Both the position numbers and the translations under genes were made by a program. A stretch of DNA of 64,000 bases, taken from Amorphophallus konjac (Eukaryota; Streptophyta; Magnoliopsida; Alismatales; Araceae). The stretch spans positions 348,662,243 through 348,726,242 of the forward strand of contig CM040121.1 in the NCBI GenBank assembly GCA_022559845.1, read 5' to 3'. Position 1 is the first letter of the stretch. Each line of letters begins with the position of its first letter. Below the pieces are notes generated by a model. The model was given only the letters and a program-made list of their open reading frames with translations, was not told where the DNA came from and searched no databases. Shown one piece after another: positions 1 to 10,854 of this stretch.

Positions 1-1335
1 CCTCACCCAACCCCCACAACTCAAACCCAATTAGGCCCCACCTTTGCCCCTCCATCTACCCCCATGAGGGCCACCACCCCCCAACCCAAACTCCCTCACC
101 CAGTCCATACCACTCAAACCCCATTGGCCCCCGCCTCCGCCGCTCCATCTTCCCACCTAAAGGACACACCTCCCAAGACCAACCAACCCAAACCTCCTCA
201 CTCAACCCATGTCTCACTCCCTACCCCAACTCTACCATGTCCTAGGCCTCCACTACTTCCCCTCCCTATCCTAACCCAAGTCTCCCCTTGCCCACCACCA
301 CGGGTGCACCATGTGTTGGCTATCATCACCCCGCCCATTAAGGACCTCCCCATCCCCTTTGTAGAGGAAACCATGGTCCATACATCCGACCCCATAGTGG
401 TGAACACCACGGATCCACTCACCACTTTTAAGGAAACACATGCCCAAGTCGAGGAAGAAGCCTCGCACTTTGATCTTCACTCTATGCCATCCCCTCTAGT
501 TGGGAGCGAAATCATCATAAGTGGGTCCCTAGCTAGATGGCTAAAGGAGAGACCGATTCACCCTATCACGTCCCATGTCTACCCTCCCATGGAGCTACAC
601 CTCCCCATAGTGCCCTTCAACTCCTATTGCACCACCATCCAATCATACTACCAAGTGGAGACTTTGGAGTATCTTCTTAAGGGCCTAGCAGGGCAAATTA
701 AGCTGACTGGTATGTTGACCCCAGGGACCAACCGACCTCAGGGGCTTGACCTCCTCTACCCATGTGTCGGGTCTATCACCTTAGTTTGCACCGTTGGTTG
801 CTACACTAGTGACCTCCTTTTATTCCTCCCCACACCCGATGAGCCCGACTCCATCCACGAATTGGAGCTACTTGTCTTAGGTAGAAAGCCAAACCATCCC
901 CTCGAGACCGACACCCCGTCTCCCATCACCCTTAGGGATGACCCACCACCTTTTGAGGACCTAGAAGGCATAGAGTTTCTCTCACTAAGTTGCCCTTTCC
1001 ATGATCCCTTTGACCCCTTCACATGGGAGCTCGGGTACCCAAGTGGCCCACCCCCCTTATTCACCACCCACTACTTCCTACCCCCACCCACAATGTTTGA
1101 CCGAACCCACCTCTTCCTAGACCCGGACCACATAAGGGAAGCCATGACCAGGAACGACATGCACCTAGGGAATGATGAAGCACCCCACCCCAAGATTTCC
1201 ACCTTCTCATTGGATCCGCCAGCTAGCATGGACCCGACCCACCTCAAGGAACTTGAAGATTGGGTATTCATATGTCTAGGGGCACACTTCCCCAACAACC
1301 CATCCTTCCTTGACCCTTTTGACCCTTACGAGTAG
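1..1335 (+). CDS. Proline-rich ORF of unknown function within gypsy G (5' end outside window)
   Basis: The frame is open from base 1 through the stop at 1333-1335, so the protein is longer than the 423 residues counted from the first ATG at 64. The N-terminal third is very rich in Pro, Thr and Ser and holds two imperfect copies of a segment of about 30 residues with TTQT and AP-rich cores. The rest is more ordinary, with many DP and PP dipeptides, repeated DPFDP motifs near residues 310 and 420, and an acidic character. I see no zinc knuckle, protease, RT or integrase motif and no membrane segment. It sits where the integrase core of a chromovirus should be, just upstream of a decayed integrase tail. 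It may be an extra or captured ORF of a non-autonomous gypsy family, or an unrelated insertion. The function is unknown. Confidence 0.45.
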   Translation, partial: PHPTPTTQTQLGPTFAPPSTPMRATTPQPKLPHPVHTTQTPLAPASAAPSSHLKDTPPKTNQPKPPHSTHVSLPTPTLPCPRPPLLPLPILTQVSPCPPPRVHHVLAIITPPIKDLPIPFVEETMVHTSDPIVVNTTDPLTTFKETHAQVEEEASHFDLHSMPSPLVGSEIIISGSLARWLKERPIHPITSHVYPPMELHLPIVPFNSYCTTIQSYYQVETLEYLLKGLAGQIKLTGMLTPGTNRPQGLDLLYPCVGSITLVCTVGCYTSDLLLFLPTPDEPDSIHELELLVLGRKPNHPLETDTPSPITLRDDPPPFEDLEGIEFLSLSCPFHDPFDPFTWELGYPSGPPPLFTTHYFLPPPTMFDRTHLFLDPDHIREAMTRNDMHLGNDEAPHPKISTFSLDPPASMDPTHLKELEDWVFICLGAHFPNNPSFLDPFDPYE

Positions 1336-1734
1336 AAGCTCAAAGGCCATCCCATACCCCCACATATAGGAGTCATCGCTGGGATAGAAATGCATGAGTC
1401 ATGTCATACCACGTCATTCGGCATGGTTAGTAGGTCAGGTCATCCCATTTGTGTCACACACACATTAGGACAGATGCATGACTAGTCCACATTTGGATGT
1501 GCCGTCCCTCCCCCATCCGTCGTCACCCACCCAATTAGTCTTGTGCATGAAAGGTACACTTATGGGTGTCCTAGTCCCCCAGCATTGGTCACACATATTC
1601 ATGATAGGTTCACTTGTGGGTGCCCAGGACCTCCCACGTCTAACAAGCCTGATAGTCACCACATGCCCGATAGGTCCACCTACGGTTGTCCCGGTCCACC
1701 TTTGCACACTATAATTTCTCACACCCACACACCA
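1336..1734 (+). repeat. Spacer with three degenerate tandem repeats (core about 1543-1710)
   Basis: Three units of about 50-65 bp can be read near 1543, 1597 and 1663. Each contains a form of AGGTnCACnTnnGG followed by TGYCC and a C-rich tail. Translated in one frame they give a repeated (D/E)RxTxGCPxPP peptide. The reading frame stays open across all three copies and into the integrase remnant. No known domain is recognised. The remaining bases look like noncoding spacer. Confidence 0.5.
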
Positions 1735-2329
1735 CATCATGATGCATGGCATGAGCACTCAAGCAAGCAATTAGCAATGAGTGGCAGGGTTCACAAAGAG
1801 CGAGCAAAAACTCATGAACGTCACTTAGAGTGCCAAGTAGGCGATGCGGTGATGGTGATATCGGAGTGGCTCTACCATAGGGCTATATCCAAACCGAGGG
1901 CACGAGGACTTGGACCTTCCCGAGTTCCAAGTGGCATTGGCAACCATGCTTATGGGCCGAACTTACCGAAGGATTTTGGGATACACCCGATTTTTCATGT
2001 GACGGATCTAGCACCCTATGAGGGCCTCGCAGTGGAACCTAGTGAGCACCTAGAGCCTACACCTACCTTTGTGAGCGACACCATCGGAGAGCCTCCACAT
2101 ATCAGCTTGAGAGCCCAACGTGAGCACATGGAGGTGATACTGGACAAGCAAGGTACCATCGCCAGGAAGAGGGTGTGCCCGCGCTATCTTGAGAAGTGGA
2201 AGAGCCATCTCTTGGCTATGGATGCAGGGTTGAGGTGGGAGGACGTGTTGCACCAGGATCTGATTTGGTGTACCACTACCCCGGTGGACCCACACTCGAC
2301 GGGGTCGAGTTCTCCACACCTCGGGGCTA
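1735..2329 (+). pseudogene. Gypsy G integrase C-terminus with GPY/F-like and chromodomain-like regions (remnant)
   Basis: The translation aligns by eye with the integrase tail of gypsy D: a GD-VMV strand, a decayed GPY/F segment (GLGPSRV), a PIFHVTDLAPYEG motif typical of chromovirus integrases, and a chromodomain-like stretch (ILDKQGTIARKR...RYLEKWKSH) that has lost part of the usual WKG(...)WE pattern. The catalytic DDE core is not found upstream, where the proline-rich ORF and the tandem repeat lie instead. As in D, the frame runs on into the LTR, to 2478. It is best read as a decayed or rearranged fragment that cannot encode a working integrase. Confidence 0.7.
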
Positions 2330-2990
2330 AGATGGGGACATCCTCAGCCACTCCATCTTTTTTTCGGGACTCCAGTTGCTCACCATCGGCGTATCATCAT
2401 TTTTGTCACTTAATTTCGAGTCATAACATGCAATTTTCATTTTATTTGAGTCTCTTTTATGTAATTTTTCCTTTTTGAGTCATTTACTCAGTTAATGGGT
2501 CATTAGAGTCGTTAGTGGAGTCAATTGGGCCCAACTAGTGGGCTAGGCCCATGGGCGCCCCCTTTAGGACTTGTCTTGTCATTAATTCATTTGGTCAGGG
2601 CTTATTTGGTCATAGAAATTATGTGAGCCTATAAATAGGCCCCCTCTCCCTCCATTTGTAACAACTTTTGATGATCAAATATATTATGGAATTTTCCTAG
2701 AATTTCTTCTCCTTCCTCCCTCTCTTTATCTCTCTCTCTCTCAAGGGGTCGCCCCTTTTCTCTCTCTTACCCCTCTCTAGGGTTCACCGCTCTCTCCTCT
2801 CTCCTCCACCTCATCTCCAGCTCACCCTCTCTCCTTTTGCCACATCACCCACCCTTTCACCTCCCAATACAACATTAACTCCCCCAATTAATCCCTCCCT
2901 CTTCCAAGGCAACCTTTGGCATTCCCCATACACCCCCTCACTTCCCCAAGCACCCTTTCACCCCTCCCAAGCCAAATTCAAAATTTCCCT
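2330..2990 (+). repeat. 3' LTR of gypsy G, first segment (U3, R and start of U5)
   Basis: The start at 2330 is set by alignment with the D LTR start (TGATGGGGACATC). G reads AGATGGGGACATC, so the first T appears mutated. A purine-rich stretch (TCGGGGCTAA) lies just before it. A TATA box follows about 300 bp in, then a long CT-rich and C-rich leader like that of D. The segment ends at the TCCCT target site of element H and resumes at 6762. Confidence 0.65.
2630..2639 (+). promoter_or_regulatory. TATA box of gypsy G LTR
   Basis: TATAAATAGG lies about 300 bp into the LTR, the same relative place as the TATATATA box of the D LTR. A C/T-rich leader follows it. Confidence 0.6.
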
Positions 2991-4923
2991 AGATAGGAAT
3001 CAACACCGGGCACTAGCATTTTTATTTTGTATTTGTGTCCTTTTGTTGTATTTATACCCTTGGCTAATTGGGTTTGCAATTGTAAGGCATTATAAGCCAA
3101 AGGGTTAGTCTATAAAGTCTTTGGGTTTCGATGTAAAATGCTAGTGGGTCCAGTAGGGTCTCTCATCCTCTTCCCCATTGGTCCACCTAGGTTCTAGGGA
3201 ACATGTGGGGTTGGTTCAAAGTCCAACATTAGACTTAGACCAAGGGGGGACAAGAATGGAAAATTTCAAAGGCGGAACCCCTTAGTCAAGGGGGCGCCCC
3301 CCTTTTAACATTGTTTAATGCATGTGGTATTTTTATTTAATTTGGTCATTTGACCACATAGGGATTAAATTTTCTATCCCTAGTTTACCCCTCCCAAACC
3401 CTAGATCTAGGGCTAGTTTTGGTCATTTGTATATTTCTATATAACCCATGTATTTTCCATTTTGTAAGAATTAATGAAGAAGAAATCAGAAAATTGGCAT
3501 TTGCCTCCAAGAGCCCAAGGGCGCCCCTCTCTTTCTCCCACCCCCTTGCAGATGGATTTCTGTGAAATTCTTGAGGTGTGAAGCCTACACATCTCCCCGT
3601 CTCTGAGTGAGAAGCTCAGCACCGCCGCCGCCGCCGCCATCGAGCCGCCGTCGCACCACCACCGCCACCGCGTCGGAGTTTAGTCCACATCAGGACAGAG
3701 GGTTGAAGCCCAAATTTTTATCCCAATCAGGAGCTTTGATCGAGCTATAATTTTGCGTGTTTGTTCCTCTTGTTATCCCCTATCTCCATCTTAAATTTCG
3801 TACCATTCAGAGGTCATTTGCTATTTTTCCCGGCCTTTTAATTCCACCCCTGATAGTCTATCAATCAACAGATCTGCAGGATAGAAGTCCGTTCTTCTAT
3901 TTTTCCCGCCGCCTTATACATCTCCAAAAATTCCCAAAAAATTCATATGTGGTCCTCACTTTCCCCCCTTCCCCCCATAATTTTTTTGGAGTCTAGATCT
4001 ATTGTTTTCCTGTCGATCAAAATTCATTTTCAGGCAGATCTTAGTCTATCCTGTGTGTCTGTAAGTTTGAGCTAGTAGAAACCTTTGAGGAACAGTCGTT
4101 TTCATTTTCAATCCATTCACTTGATGGATCTGAAATAATTATATGTTGTAGCCCTTTGAGTCCTATATCCATCAGTACCAATGTTGCCTCGATCCGACAC
4201 CAGATCTGGGGGCAGAAATTCTTTTTGTGGAGGCGCGCATTTCAGATCCGAGAACAGGCCAACAAGGTAGTCCACCGGTAAATCCCGATAAAATACGCCG
4301 GGATAGCTTCGGCGACCGCCGCTCCCGGACATCGATCGGCAACCCATCAGCAGCATCCCAGCCAGCTGCCGCAGCAAGGAGATGCCCGGGTACCATCATC
4401 CCAGCAGCCGGACCCACCTGCTGTCCCGCAGGCCCTGCAGAACCGAGCCGGACCAGCAGCCCATCTCCGGCCCGGGAGCATTCCAAATTACTGCCCGTCA
4501 ACCCAAGCTTGGTATTCCCGGGTTATTGTTCTCGCCCTTTACCTCCCTGCGTGGAGTGGGCCATAAAATCACCACTGTAATTATTTAATTACTGTGTACC
4601 AAAAGTACGAGTCTTGGCCGGGGTCATCTTCCCCACGCCCAGAGCGTGGAGGTATCGTGTCTGCTCCCCACTTGGCATTTGCTTTACTCGTATATTTTTT
4701 TGAATGCTGCTGCTAGAGTGATAGGATAACTAGCTCGTCAAATTTTTATCACCACTGTGAGAGAGAGCGAGCGTGACCCGTCCCGTGACTCATTCCGAGT
4801 ATACGCGGAAAAGCTGATACCCTCGACTCATTGCCGGTTTCTCAACCGCGCACGTCCGCACGTTTCCCTCTCCTAGGGACGTCCGCGAGCTAGAGTCCTA
4901 GGTTCGCGTCCCGTCCTGCATCA
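2991..4923 (+). repeat. 5' LTR of element H
   Basis: It ends in GCATCA directly before a primer-binding site. Bases from about 3577 onward are repeated at 5411-6756 with small differences. It includes a TATA box at 3438, a GCC/CAC trinucleotide-rich tract near 3620-3670 and a GC-rich U5. The left end at 2991 is inferred from the target duplication and is less certain than the right end. ORFs in this stretch are not conserved between the two copies and are not real genes. Confidence 0.65.
3438..3445 (+). promoter_or_regulatory. Probable TATA box of element H LTR
   Basis: TATATAAC is followed by an A/T-rich leader and lies about 450 bp into the proposed LTR. Confidence 0.45.
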
Positions 4924-4926
4924 AAT

Positions 4927-4938
4927 TGGTATCAGAGC
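4927..4938 (+). other. Primer-binding site of element H (initiator Met tRNA type)
   Basis: TGGTATCAGAGC, complementary to the 3' end of plant initiator Met tRNA, starts three bases after the LTR end CATCA. It proves that the LTR at 2991-4923 is a 5' LTR in plus orientation. Confidence 0.9.
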
Positions 4939-5325
4939 CGAAGGTTGAGTCTAGGGTAGCCGTTGTTTAAAAAAGAGAAAAAAAATAAAAAGTGTCTAAG
5001 TCTAGGTGTTGTATTTGCATTCTTTTATTCGCTATATCAAAAGGTGTTGCCCGAACATTAGGTTATGCCTATCGGGAGGGTGATTCACTCGCGTGAGAGG
5101 ATCTTCGGATCCCGGAACTCCACCAGGTATCGGATATGGGTTGAGTCTAGGTTTGTAGTCGAGTCCGCAGTTTTACCCTTTTCACCATTTAGAGTCGGGT
5201 CTAGGTGTTTGCATTAGTTTGCATAAACTTTTGCATATAAAAAAATAACACAAAAAAAAGAAAGAAAAGAAAAAAATGCCATTGCATGCCCATTCCTACA
5301 TGATCCAATCTCATCTTTTGCCACT

Positions 5326-5425
5326 ATGGCCAACCCATGCCGACCCGTCCAAGGCAACAAGTCCGTGTTTGAGTACATTCGGGACTATGATAAGTACCAG
5401 TTCGAATTACGTGTGAAGCCTCCCC
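5326..5425 (+). pseudogene. Start of gag of element H (truncated to about 30 codons)
   Basis: An ATG at 5326 opens a frame beginning MANPCRPVQGNK and continuing through an FEYIRDYDKYQF segment before it runs into LTR sequence near 5411. Its place, about 400 bp after the primer site, is that of gag. The rest of gag and all of pol are gone. The junction lies in a GTGTGAAGCC sequence shared with the LTR at 3577. Bases 4939-5325 are A-rich untranslated leader. Confidence 0.55.
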
Positions 5426-6756
5426 ATTTCCCCCTCTCTGAGTGAGAAGCTCAGCACCGCCGCCGCCGCCATCGAGCCGTCGTCGCACCACCACCGCCAC
5501 CGCGTTGGAGTTCAGTCCACATCAGGACAGAGGGTTGAAGCCCGAATTTTATCTCCCAATCAAGAGCTCTGATCAAGCTGTAATTTTGTGTGTTTGTTCC
5601 TCTTGTTATCCCCTATCTCCATCTTAAATTTCGTGCGATGTAGAGGCCATTTGCTATTTTTCCCGGCCTTTTAATTCCACCCCTGATAGTCTGTCAATCA
5701 ACAGATCTGCAGGATAGGAGTCTGTTCTTCTATTTTTCCCGCCCCCTTATACATCTCCAAAAATTCCCAAAAAAATCATATGTGGTCCTCACTTTCCCCC
5801 CTTCCCCCCATAATTTTTTTGGAGTCTAGATCTATTGTTTTCCTGTCAGTCAAAATTCATTTTCAGGCAGATCTTAGTCTATCTTGTGTGTCTGTAAGTC
5901 CGGGCCAGTAGAAACCTTTGAGGAACAGTCATTTTCATTTTCAATCCATTCACTTGATGGATCTGAAATAATTATATGTTGTAGCCCTTTGAGTCCTATA
6001 TCCATCGGTACCAATTTTTCCTCGATCCGACATCGGATCTGGGGGCATAAATTCTTTTCATCGAGACGCGCATTTCAGATCCGAGAACAGGCCAGCAAGG
6101 CAGTCCACCGGTAAATCCCGGTAAAATACGCCGGGATAGCTTCGGCGACAGCCGCTCCCGAACATCGATTAACAACCCATCGGCAGCGTCCCAGCCAGCT
6201 GCCGCAGCAAGCAGATGCCCGGGTACCGCCCTCCCAGCAGCCAGACCCACTTGCTATCCTGCGGGCCCCGCAGAACTGAGCCGGACAAGCAGCCCGTCTT
6301 CGGCCCGGGAGTGTTCCAAATTGCTGCCCGTCAACCCAAGCTTGATATTCCCGGGTTATTGTTGTCGCTCTTTACCTCCCTGTGTGGAGTGGGCCATAAA
6401 ATCACCGTTGTAACTATTTAATTACTATGTACCGAGAGTACGAGTCTGGGCCGGGGTCGTCTTCCCCACGCCCGGAGCGTGGAGGTATCGTGTCCACTCC
6501 CCACTTGGCATTTGCTTTACTCGTATATTTTTTTGAATGCCGCTGCTAGAGTGATAGGATAAGTAGCTCGTCAAATTTTTATCACCGCTGTGAGAGAGAG
6601 CGAGTGTGACCCGTCCCGTGACTCATTCTGAGTATACGCGAAAAAGCCGATACCCTCGACTCATTACCGGTTTTTCAACCGCGCACGTCCACACGTTTCC
6701 CTTGCTTAGGGATGTCCGTGAGCTAGAGTCTCAGATTCGCGTCCCGTTTCGCATCA
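5411..6756 (+). repeat. 3' LTR of element H, truncated at its 5' end
   Basis: It repeats 3577-4923 almost base for base, with small changes such as fewer GCC units near 5460. The first 585 bp or so (U3, including the TATA box) are missing. It ends GCATCA, followed by the TCCCT target duplicate. Confidence 0.8.
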
Positions 6757-6761
6757 TCCCT

Positions 6762-8659
6762 CCTCTCTCTCTCCTTCCCTAGCCCCTAGGGCGCCCCTCT
6801 CCAGCCTCCTCTCTCACCTGGTCGCATTCCACCTGCCCCCCTCTTCCCTTGGTTCGCCCATCTCCCTCCAACCTCTCTACCCGTTGGTCTGGCCGCACCC
6901 TCCCAGCCACCTCCATCTCCCATATGTTCCAGCCCCTGCCACACCCCTATCCCTCACCCCAGCCCCCATTAGCGACCCCTGAACACCCCTCCATCCTTCC
7001 ACAGCCATCACCCCCCCAGCCTTCTTGTTGTCCATCGCCCATTCCCCCCTCACACACACCCCCTGCACCTGGCCCTGCCCCCCTGTTCGCAGCTGCAGAG
7101 TACCTGCAGGCTACAGAGACTACCACGACATAATCACGAACCTCCTGGTGGCATATCCAATATTGGCGGAAAGCTCGTCCAAGCAGATTTGCAGTCCAGG
7201 TGGTCCCACCGTCATCTGACCCTGGAGCTTCTCGAATGAGCTGTTCTCGCTAGACTGCGTAATCTATCTCTGACAGATAGCCAGAGGCGACTTGCAGAGG
7301 CTTCCACGACCAGCTCGGTGAGGTTCCCGGCCTACCTTCAGAGGAGGACATCCTTAACAAGTCCCCTTCATGTCCCAGGAAGTAGGGAGCCATTCACCCA
7401 CCAGAGTACCCTGTTCCAGCCGTCTTCCCCAGCCTGCACCGACAGCACTCGCTAGAATCAGGTTGAACCCTGTCCTGCTATTCTGTTCGCCATCCTCAAC
7501 TCCGACCTCTTCTGGGAGTCCCGTTAGTTCCTGAGCGAAGAGGACCCTCCCATGAACTCTTCAACGCCAACCCCACCCTCTTCGGAGTGCGGAGGAGGTT
7601 GTGGTGCCAGTTTCTTCTGGACTAGATAGAACTGCAACCGACCAGTCCTGATCCCTGGGCTGTCCTGCCCTCACTTGAGCTCTGATTGACCCGCAACTCC
7701 TACGACACATTCCTGGGTCACCCTAGGACGTTTCTGCTCTAGACTCTCCACCAGTAGCCACCGAGATAGTTCATGGCCTCCCCGACATCGGCACTCTGTC
7801 TGACAGAATCTGGCCAGAGCACCTGAGCAGCGTGGGAAGACCAAGCTGCAGCGCCCCAGTTGGAGCCTCGGACGGCCCCCGACCCCTGCTACAATCTGCT
7901 ACCTCATCCTCGCACGATTCAGCCCCGGCCTCGCTCCTTCTAGTGCCCAGAGGCGATCATGGCGGTTCCAACTTCGGCTTGCTATCCCAGCAGAACCAGC
8001 ACCAGGACAGACCGTTCTCTGCTGATTCCCCTCCCCCGCCTGGCCGGCTGATCGCCCCTCCCTGCGTGGAGGAATATTTTGGTTGTATTAATTAATTTCC
8101 CCACCCCATGATCACCCTCATGCGAGAGGTGTAGTGTTGTAATTCTCTGATTTTCAGGTTAGAGCTGCACCGACACAGCATGCGGGGCATACCCACGCTT
8201 CCCTGCTCGCCTCGTCTTCGGCCGGGATCGGTGTCTTCACACCGATCAGGTGAGCGTCTGGTCCCTCCCCTTGCTGGGTTCAACTTGCTAGTTTAGTATC
8301 ATTTTTGATTGCCCATCGGCGGTGAGGAGAGCGCCCGATCTCAAATTCCATCAAATTGAGTGTCCACCGTGGAAAGAGTTCGAGAGATACCCCATAACCC
8401 AAGCCTTCGGTGTGCTGGCCACCCACTGAATTGGGTATCCTAGCCCCTTAGGGGTTTAACCCGAGCAAAGCAAAACCCCCGGAACGGTGAGGTCCCACCT
8501 CGGACCCTCTCCACTATCGCCGACTTTCCTATGGGCCATAGTGAGCGCTACGCGAGTGAGCTCGCCCGAGTGAGTCTGGTACTCGTTCTTTGCTTGCTTG
8601 CGAGTTTAGGTCTTAAGATCATTGTGTCACCCCGTGGCATCCTTGCCCGTGCCACATCA
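6762..8659 (+). repeat. 3' LTR of gypsy G, second segment (U5)
   Basis: It continues the C-rich U5 broken off at 2990. Landmarks shared with the D, E and I LTRs are the CTCCCTGCGTGGAGG motif near 8055, a CGCTCGCC...CGTCTTCGGCCGGGATCGGTGTC segment near 8208-8235, and a terminal GCCACATCA at 8651-8659. No ORF here looks real. Confidence 0.65.
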
Positions 8660-9508
8660 GTGTAGGCCTCGATGGGGAACCGCCATGGGAGAAGAGAAAT
8701 GGAAAAGAAAAGAGAAAGGAGATAAGAGAAAGAAAAGAAATGAGTAGAGAGGAGGGCGGCGACGACTGACCCTAAGCGGTAGCAGTGGCCGGGGCTCAAG
8801 GAAAAGACCGTCGATGGTGGGAAGGGGCCAAACGGTGTAGGTGATGGGAGAGGAAAGGACTCCTGCTACATGTGAAGGAAGAGAAGTGAGGGAGATGAAA
8901 GGGTTTTTAGAAAGCCCTTAGCCCCTTTATAAAGGGAATTGTCTCCTCTCATCTAGCAGGCTCCTCTGAGCCCTGAAATAGCAGGCTCCTACGAGCCCTA
9001 AAACGGTAGCTCCCTATGAGAACATTATTTTTTATCTTTTTTATTTGTTTATTAGTTTCATTTATATTTTTTATCTTTTGGTTTATTAGCGCATGGGCGT
9101 ACCAGTCACAGAGTGACGAGTTTATTGTGTGCACCGTCTGACAGATCAGAAGAAAATGAATATCGTGTCAGGACCTGAAACCCACCGTACCATAAAGGCT
9201 ACGATGTTATTTATGCCCTTCCGAAAGAAGGACAACCATTGATTAATCGCCAAAAATAGAGGGAACCTGGGGCCGAATAAATTGAAAAAGAACACGATTT
9301 GGGAAAACATTTATTGAATAAAATAGACTTTATCATGCAATTAAGTAAACAACGATATGATGTTTATTTAGGTGGGTTGACTACCAATACGAGGCTGAGA
9401 ACTTAGATCCAAAGATCACCTCACGCCTAGTGATAACTTCTAGTCGGACTTAATTTGACCTTCTGCAAATCACCATTTTATATACTAGAGAATCAATATA
9501 TGTAGGCA
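8660..9508. other. Old repeat-derived flank, no gene seen
   Basis: A purine-rich AAAGAG-type stretch (8690-8745) is followed by a TATA-like CTTTATAAAGGG near 8927-8938, short direct repeats (GCAGGCTCCT...GAGCCCT near 8957 and 8981) and A/T-rich sequence. This resembles an LTR promoter read on the minus strand, but I found no partner copy. Element A is inserted at its right edge, and the same host DNA probably resumes at 56599. Confidence 0.4.
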
Positions 9509-10470
9509 TATTGAGAATGGCAAGGCGGATCTAGAGGGGGGATGAGTAGATCAGCCCCTTTAAAAATGACTAGCTAAGAAAAATCACGCTAAGCTTGGCT
9601 TAGATGAATACCAACTATGAAACAGTAGCAAGTCTTGTTAATGCAAACGAGCAGACACACTTAGGAACACCTAAGGCACACCCACAGTGAAGCGAAATAC
9701 TAGAACTGGTACGAGGTGGAGGATTAGCCCAAGGACTGCCTCACACAAGGTGAATAACCTTTTGATATACCGAGTTCAAAATGTGAACGGGATAGAAGAA
9801 ATTGGAAATCAAACACACTACACAGTGAATTTTTTAGGTGGTTTGATTGCTTCCCGCAATCTACGTCCACCCCTCACCCAATCCAGGTGAGGCTTGCTTA
9901 CTAGCAAGCGCGGACCAAGTCCGTTACACCAGCTGATACACAGCTTGACACCGGAGGAACAACCTCCTCCTTTCCTTTGACAATCGAGAGGGAAAACTAT
10001 GCTCAACAGCCCGTTGAACACACCCCTAACTCTAGCCAGTAGAGCTAGAAACACTGCACTACGGTAGCCAACGAGGAACACCCTCGCACCCCTGATAAAC
10101 AAACCAGACCGTGATCAGTAACCCACCAATCACACTACTGATTAGTGCGTCAATGCACTATCAGACAACCATAATATGAATCGAATTGAAGAACAAGCAA
10201 AGAATACAACGAATGAAAGACAAAAAGTACAACAGTGGGGAAAAATAAATGTAGCTCTGAACTTGGTTCAAGAGCTTTCTCTGGAAGCCTTCTCGAACTG
10301 CTCAATCTCTCTTCTTCTTCTTCCTTCTCTCTCTCTTTCTCTTTCTCTTTCTCTTTCTCACGAATTGGCTCTCTCTAGCTCTCTTTCTTTTCCTTCGAAG
10401 AACACTCTCACAGTAGATTCAGATGATTTTTCTCTCCTACCTTCGTTGGCTTTGAACAAAGTGAACACCT

Positions 10471-10482
10471 GTATATATATAG
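10471..10482 (-). promoter_or_regulatory. TATA box of copia A 3' LTR, with a G-box at 10620-10625
   Basis: TATATATATA read on the minus strand lies downstream (in element sense) of a CACGTG G-box at 10620-10625. The same TATA is at 55154-55165 in the other LTR. Confidence 0.6.
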
Positions 10483-10854
10483 AGCATTTGAATCTTCGAC
10501 CTGGCATTTATTTGAATTTTCATTTCTTCAAAACTCTTGGAGGGAATGTTCTAACATTTTAGCCTTGTACGAACCTGTCAGGTGCCTGGGATCATGTGCC
10601 AATGATTGGGAATCAAAGGCACGTGACTCCCTTAAGTTTTCCATGCTCGAATCCATTTGTTACCCTTAGGAGGGTATTTTTCACCCTTACATGCATATTT
10701 GTCTACCTTAGGTAGCCATTTGTCCCTTAGCAGCCGTCGCCTTAAATCCTTTGCCACTGAGCTTGAGCTGTCGCCTTTAGTCATTTGTCACCACTAAGGG
10801 CTATTTCTCATCGTTGCTTCCTTCATCTGACTGAGTCCACTAGCTAGCACTGTG

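Larger units (their letters stand above)
2991..6756 (+). mobile_element. Collapsed gypsy element H inserted in the G LTR
   Basis: A full LTR (2991-4923) is followed by a primer-binding site, about 480 bp of internal sequence with the very start of gag, and then a second LTR copy lacking its first 585 bp or so (5411-6756). TCCCT precedes the element at 2986-2990 and follows it at 6757-6761, and the G LTR continues on the far side. The right edge (GCATCA) is firm because both LTR copies end in it. The left edge is inferred from the TSD: the LTR would begin AGATAGG, a one-base departure from a TG start. Nearly all of gag-pol is deleted. Confidence 0.7.
1..8659 (+). mobile_element. Ty3/gypsy element G, 3' portion, entered from outside the window
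   Basis: This is the 3' end of a plus-strand gypsy element. In order it holds a long proline-rich ORF, a short tandem repeat, an integrase C-terminus with a chromodomain-like tail, a purine-rich stretch, and a 3' LTR (2330-2990 plus 6762-8659). The LTR is matched to those of gypsy D and E by position and content: a start like GATGGGGACATC, a TATA box about 300 bp in, a C-rich U5 and an end in GCCACATCA. Element H interrupts it. The 5' half lies outside the window, so no target duplication can be checked. The family assignment is inferred from similarity to D read by eye. Confidence 0.75.

Noticed and set aside
64..1335. Host cell-wall or extensin-like gene for the proline-rich ORF
   Set aside because: No signal peptide is seen, no SPPPP repeats occur, and the ORF lies inside an LTR element. 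Host origin cannot be excluded but is not supported.
4117..4588. Overlapping ORFs in GC-rich sequence of element H (also 5996-6421)
   Set aside because: They lie in LTR U5, occur on both strands, and the frames are not kept between the two LTR copies.
4927..4938. tRNA gene fragments suggested by TGGTATCAGAGC at several places
   Set aside because: Each is a 12-nt primer-binding site next to an LTR, with no tRNA cloverleaf around it.
8660..9508. Promoter and first exon of a host gene on the minus strand (TATA-like box near 8930)
   Set aside because: No ORF follows, and the purine-rich and short-repeat context looks like an old LTR.
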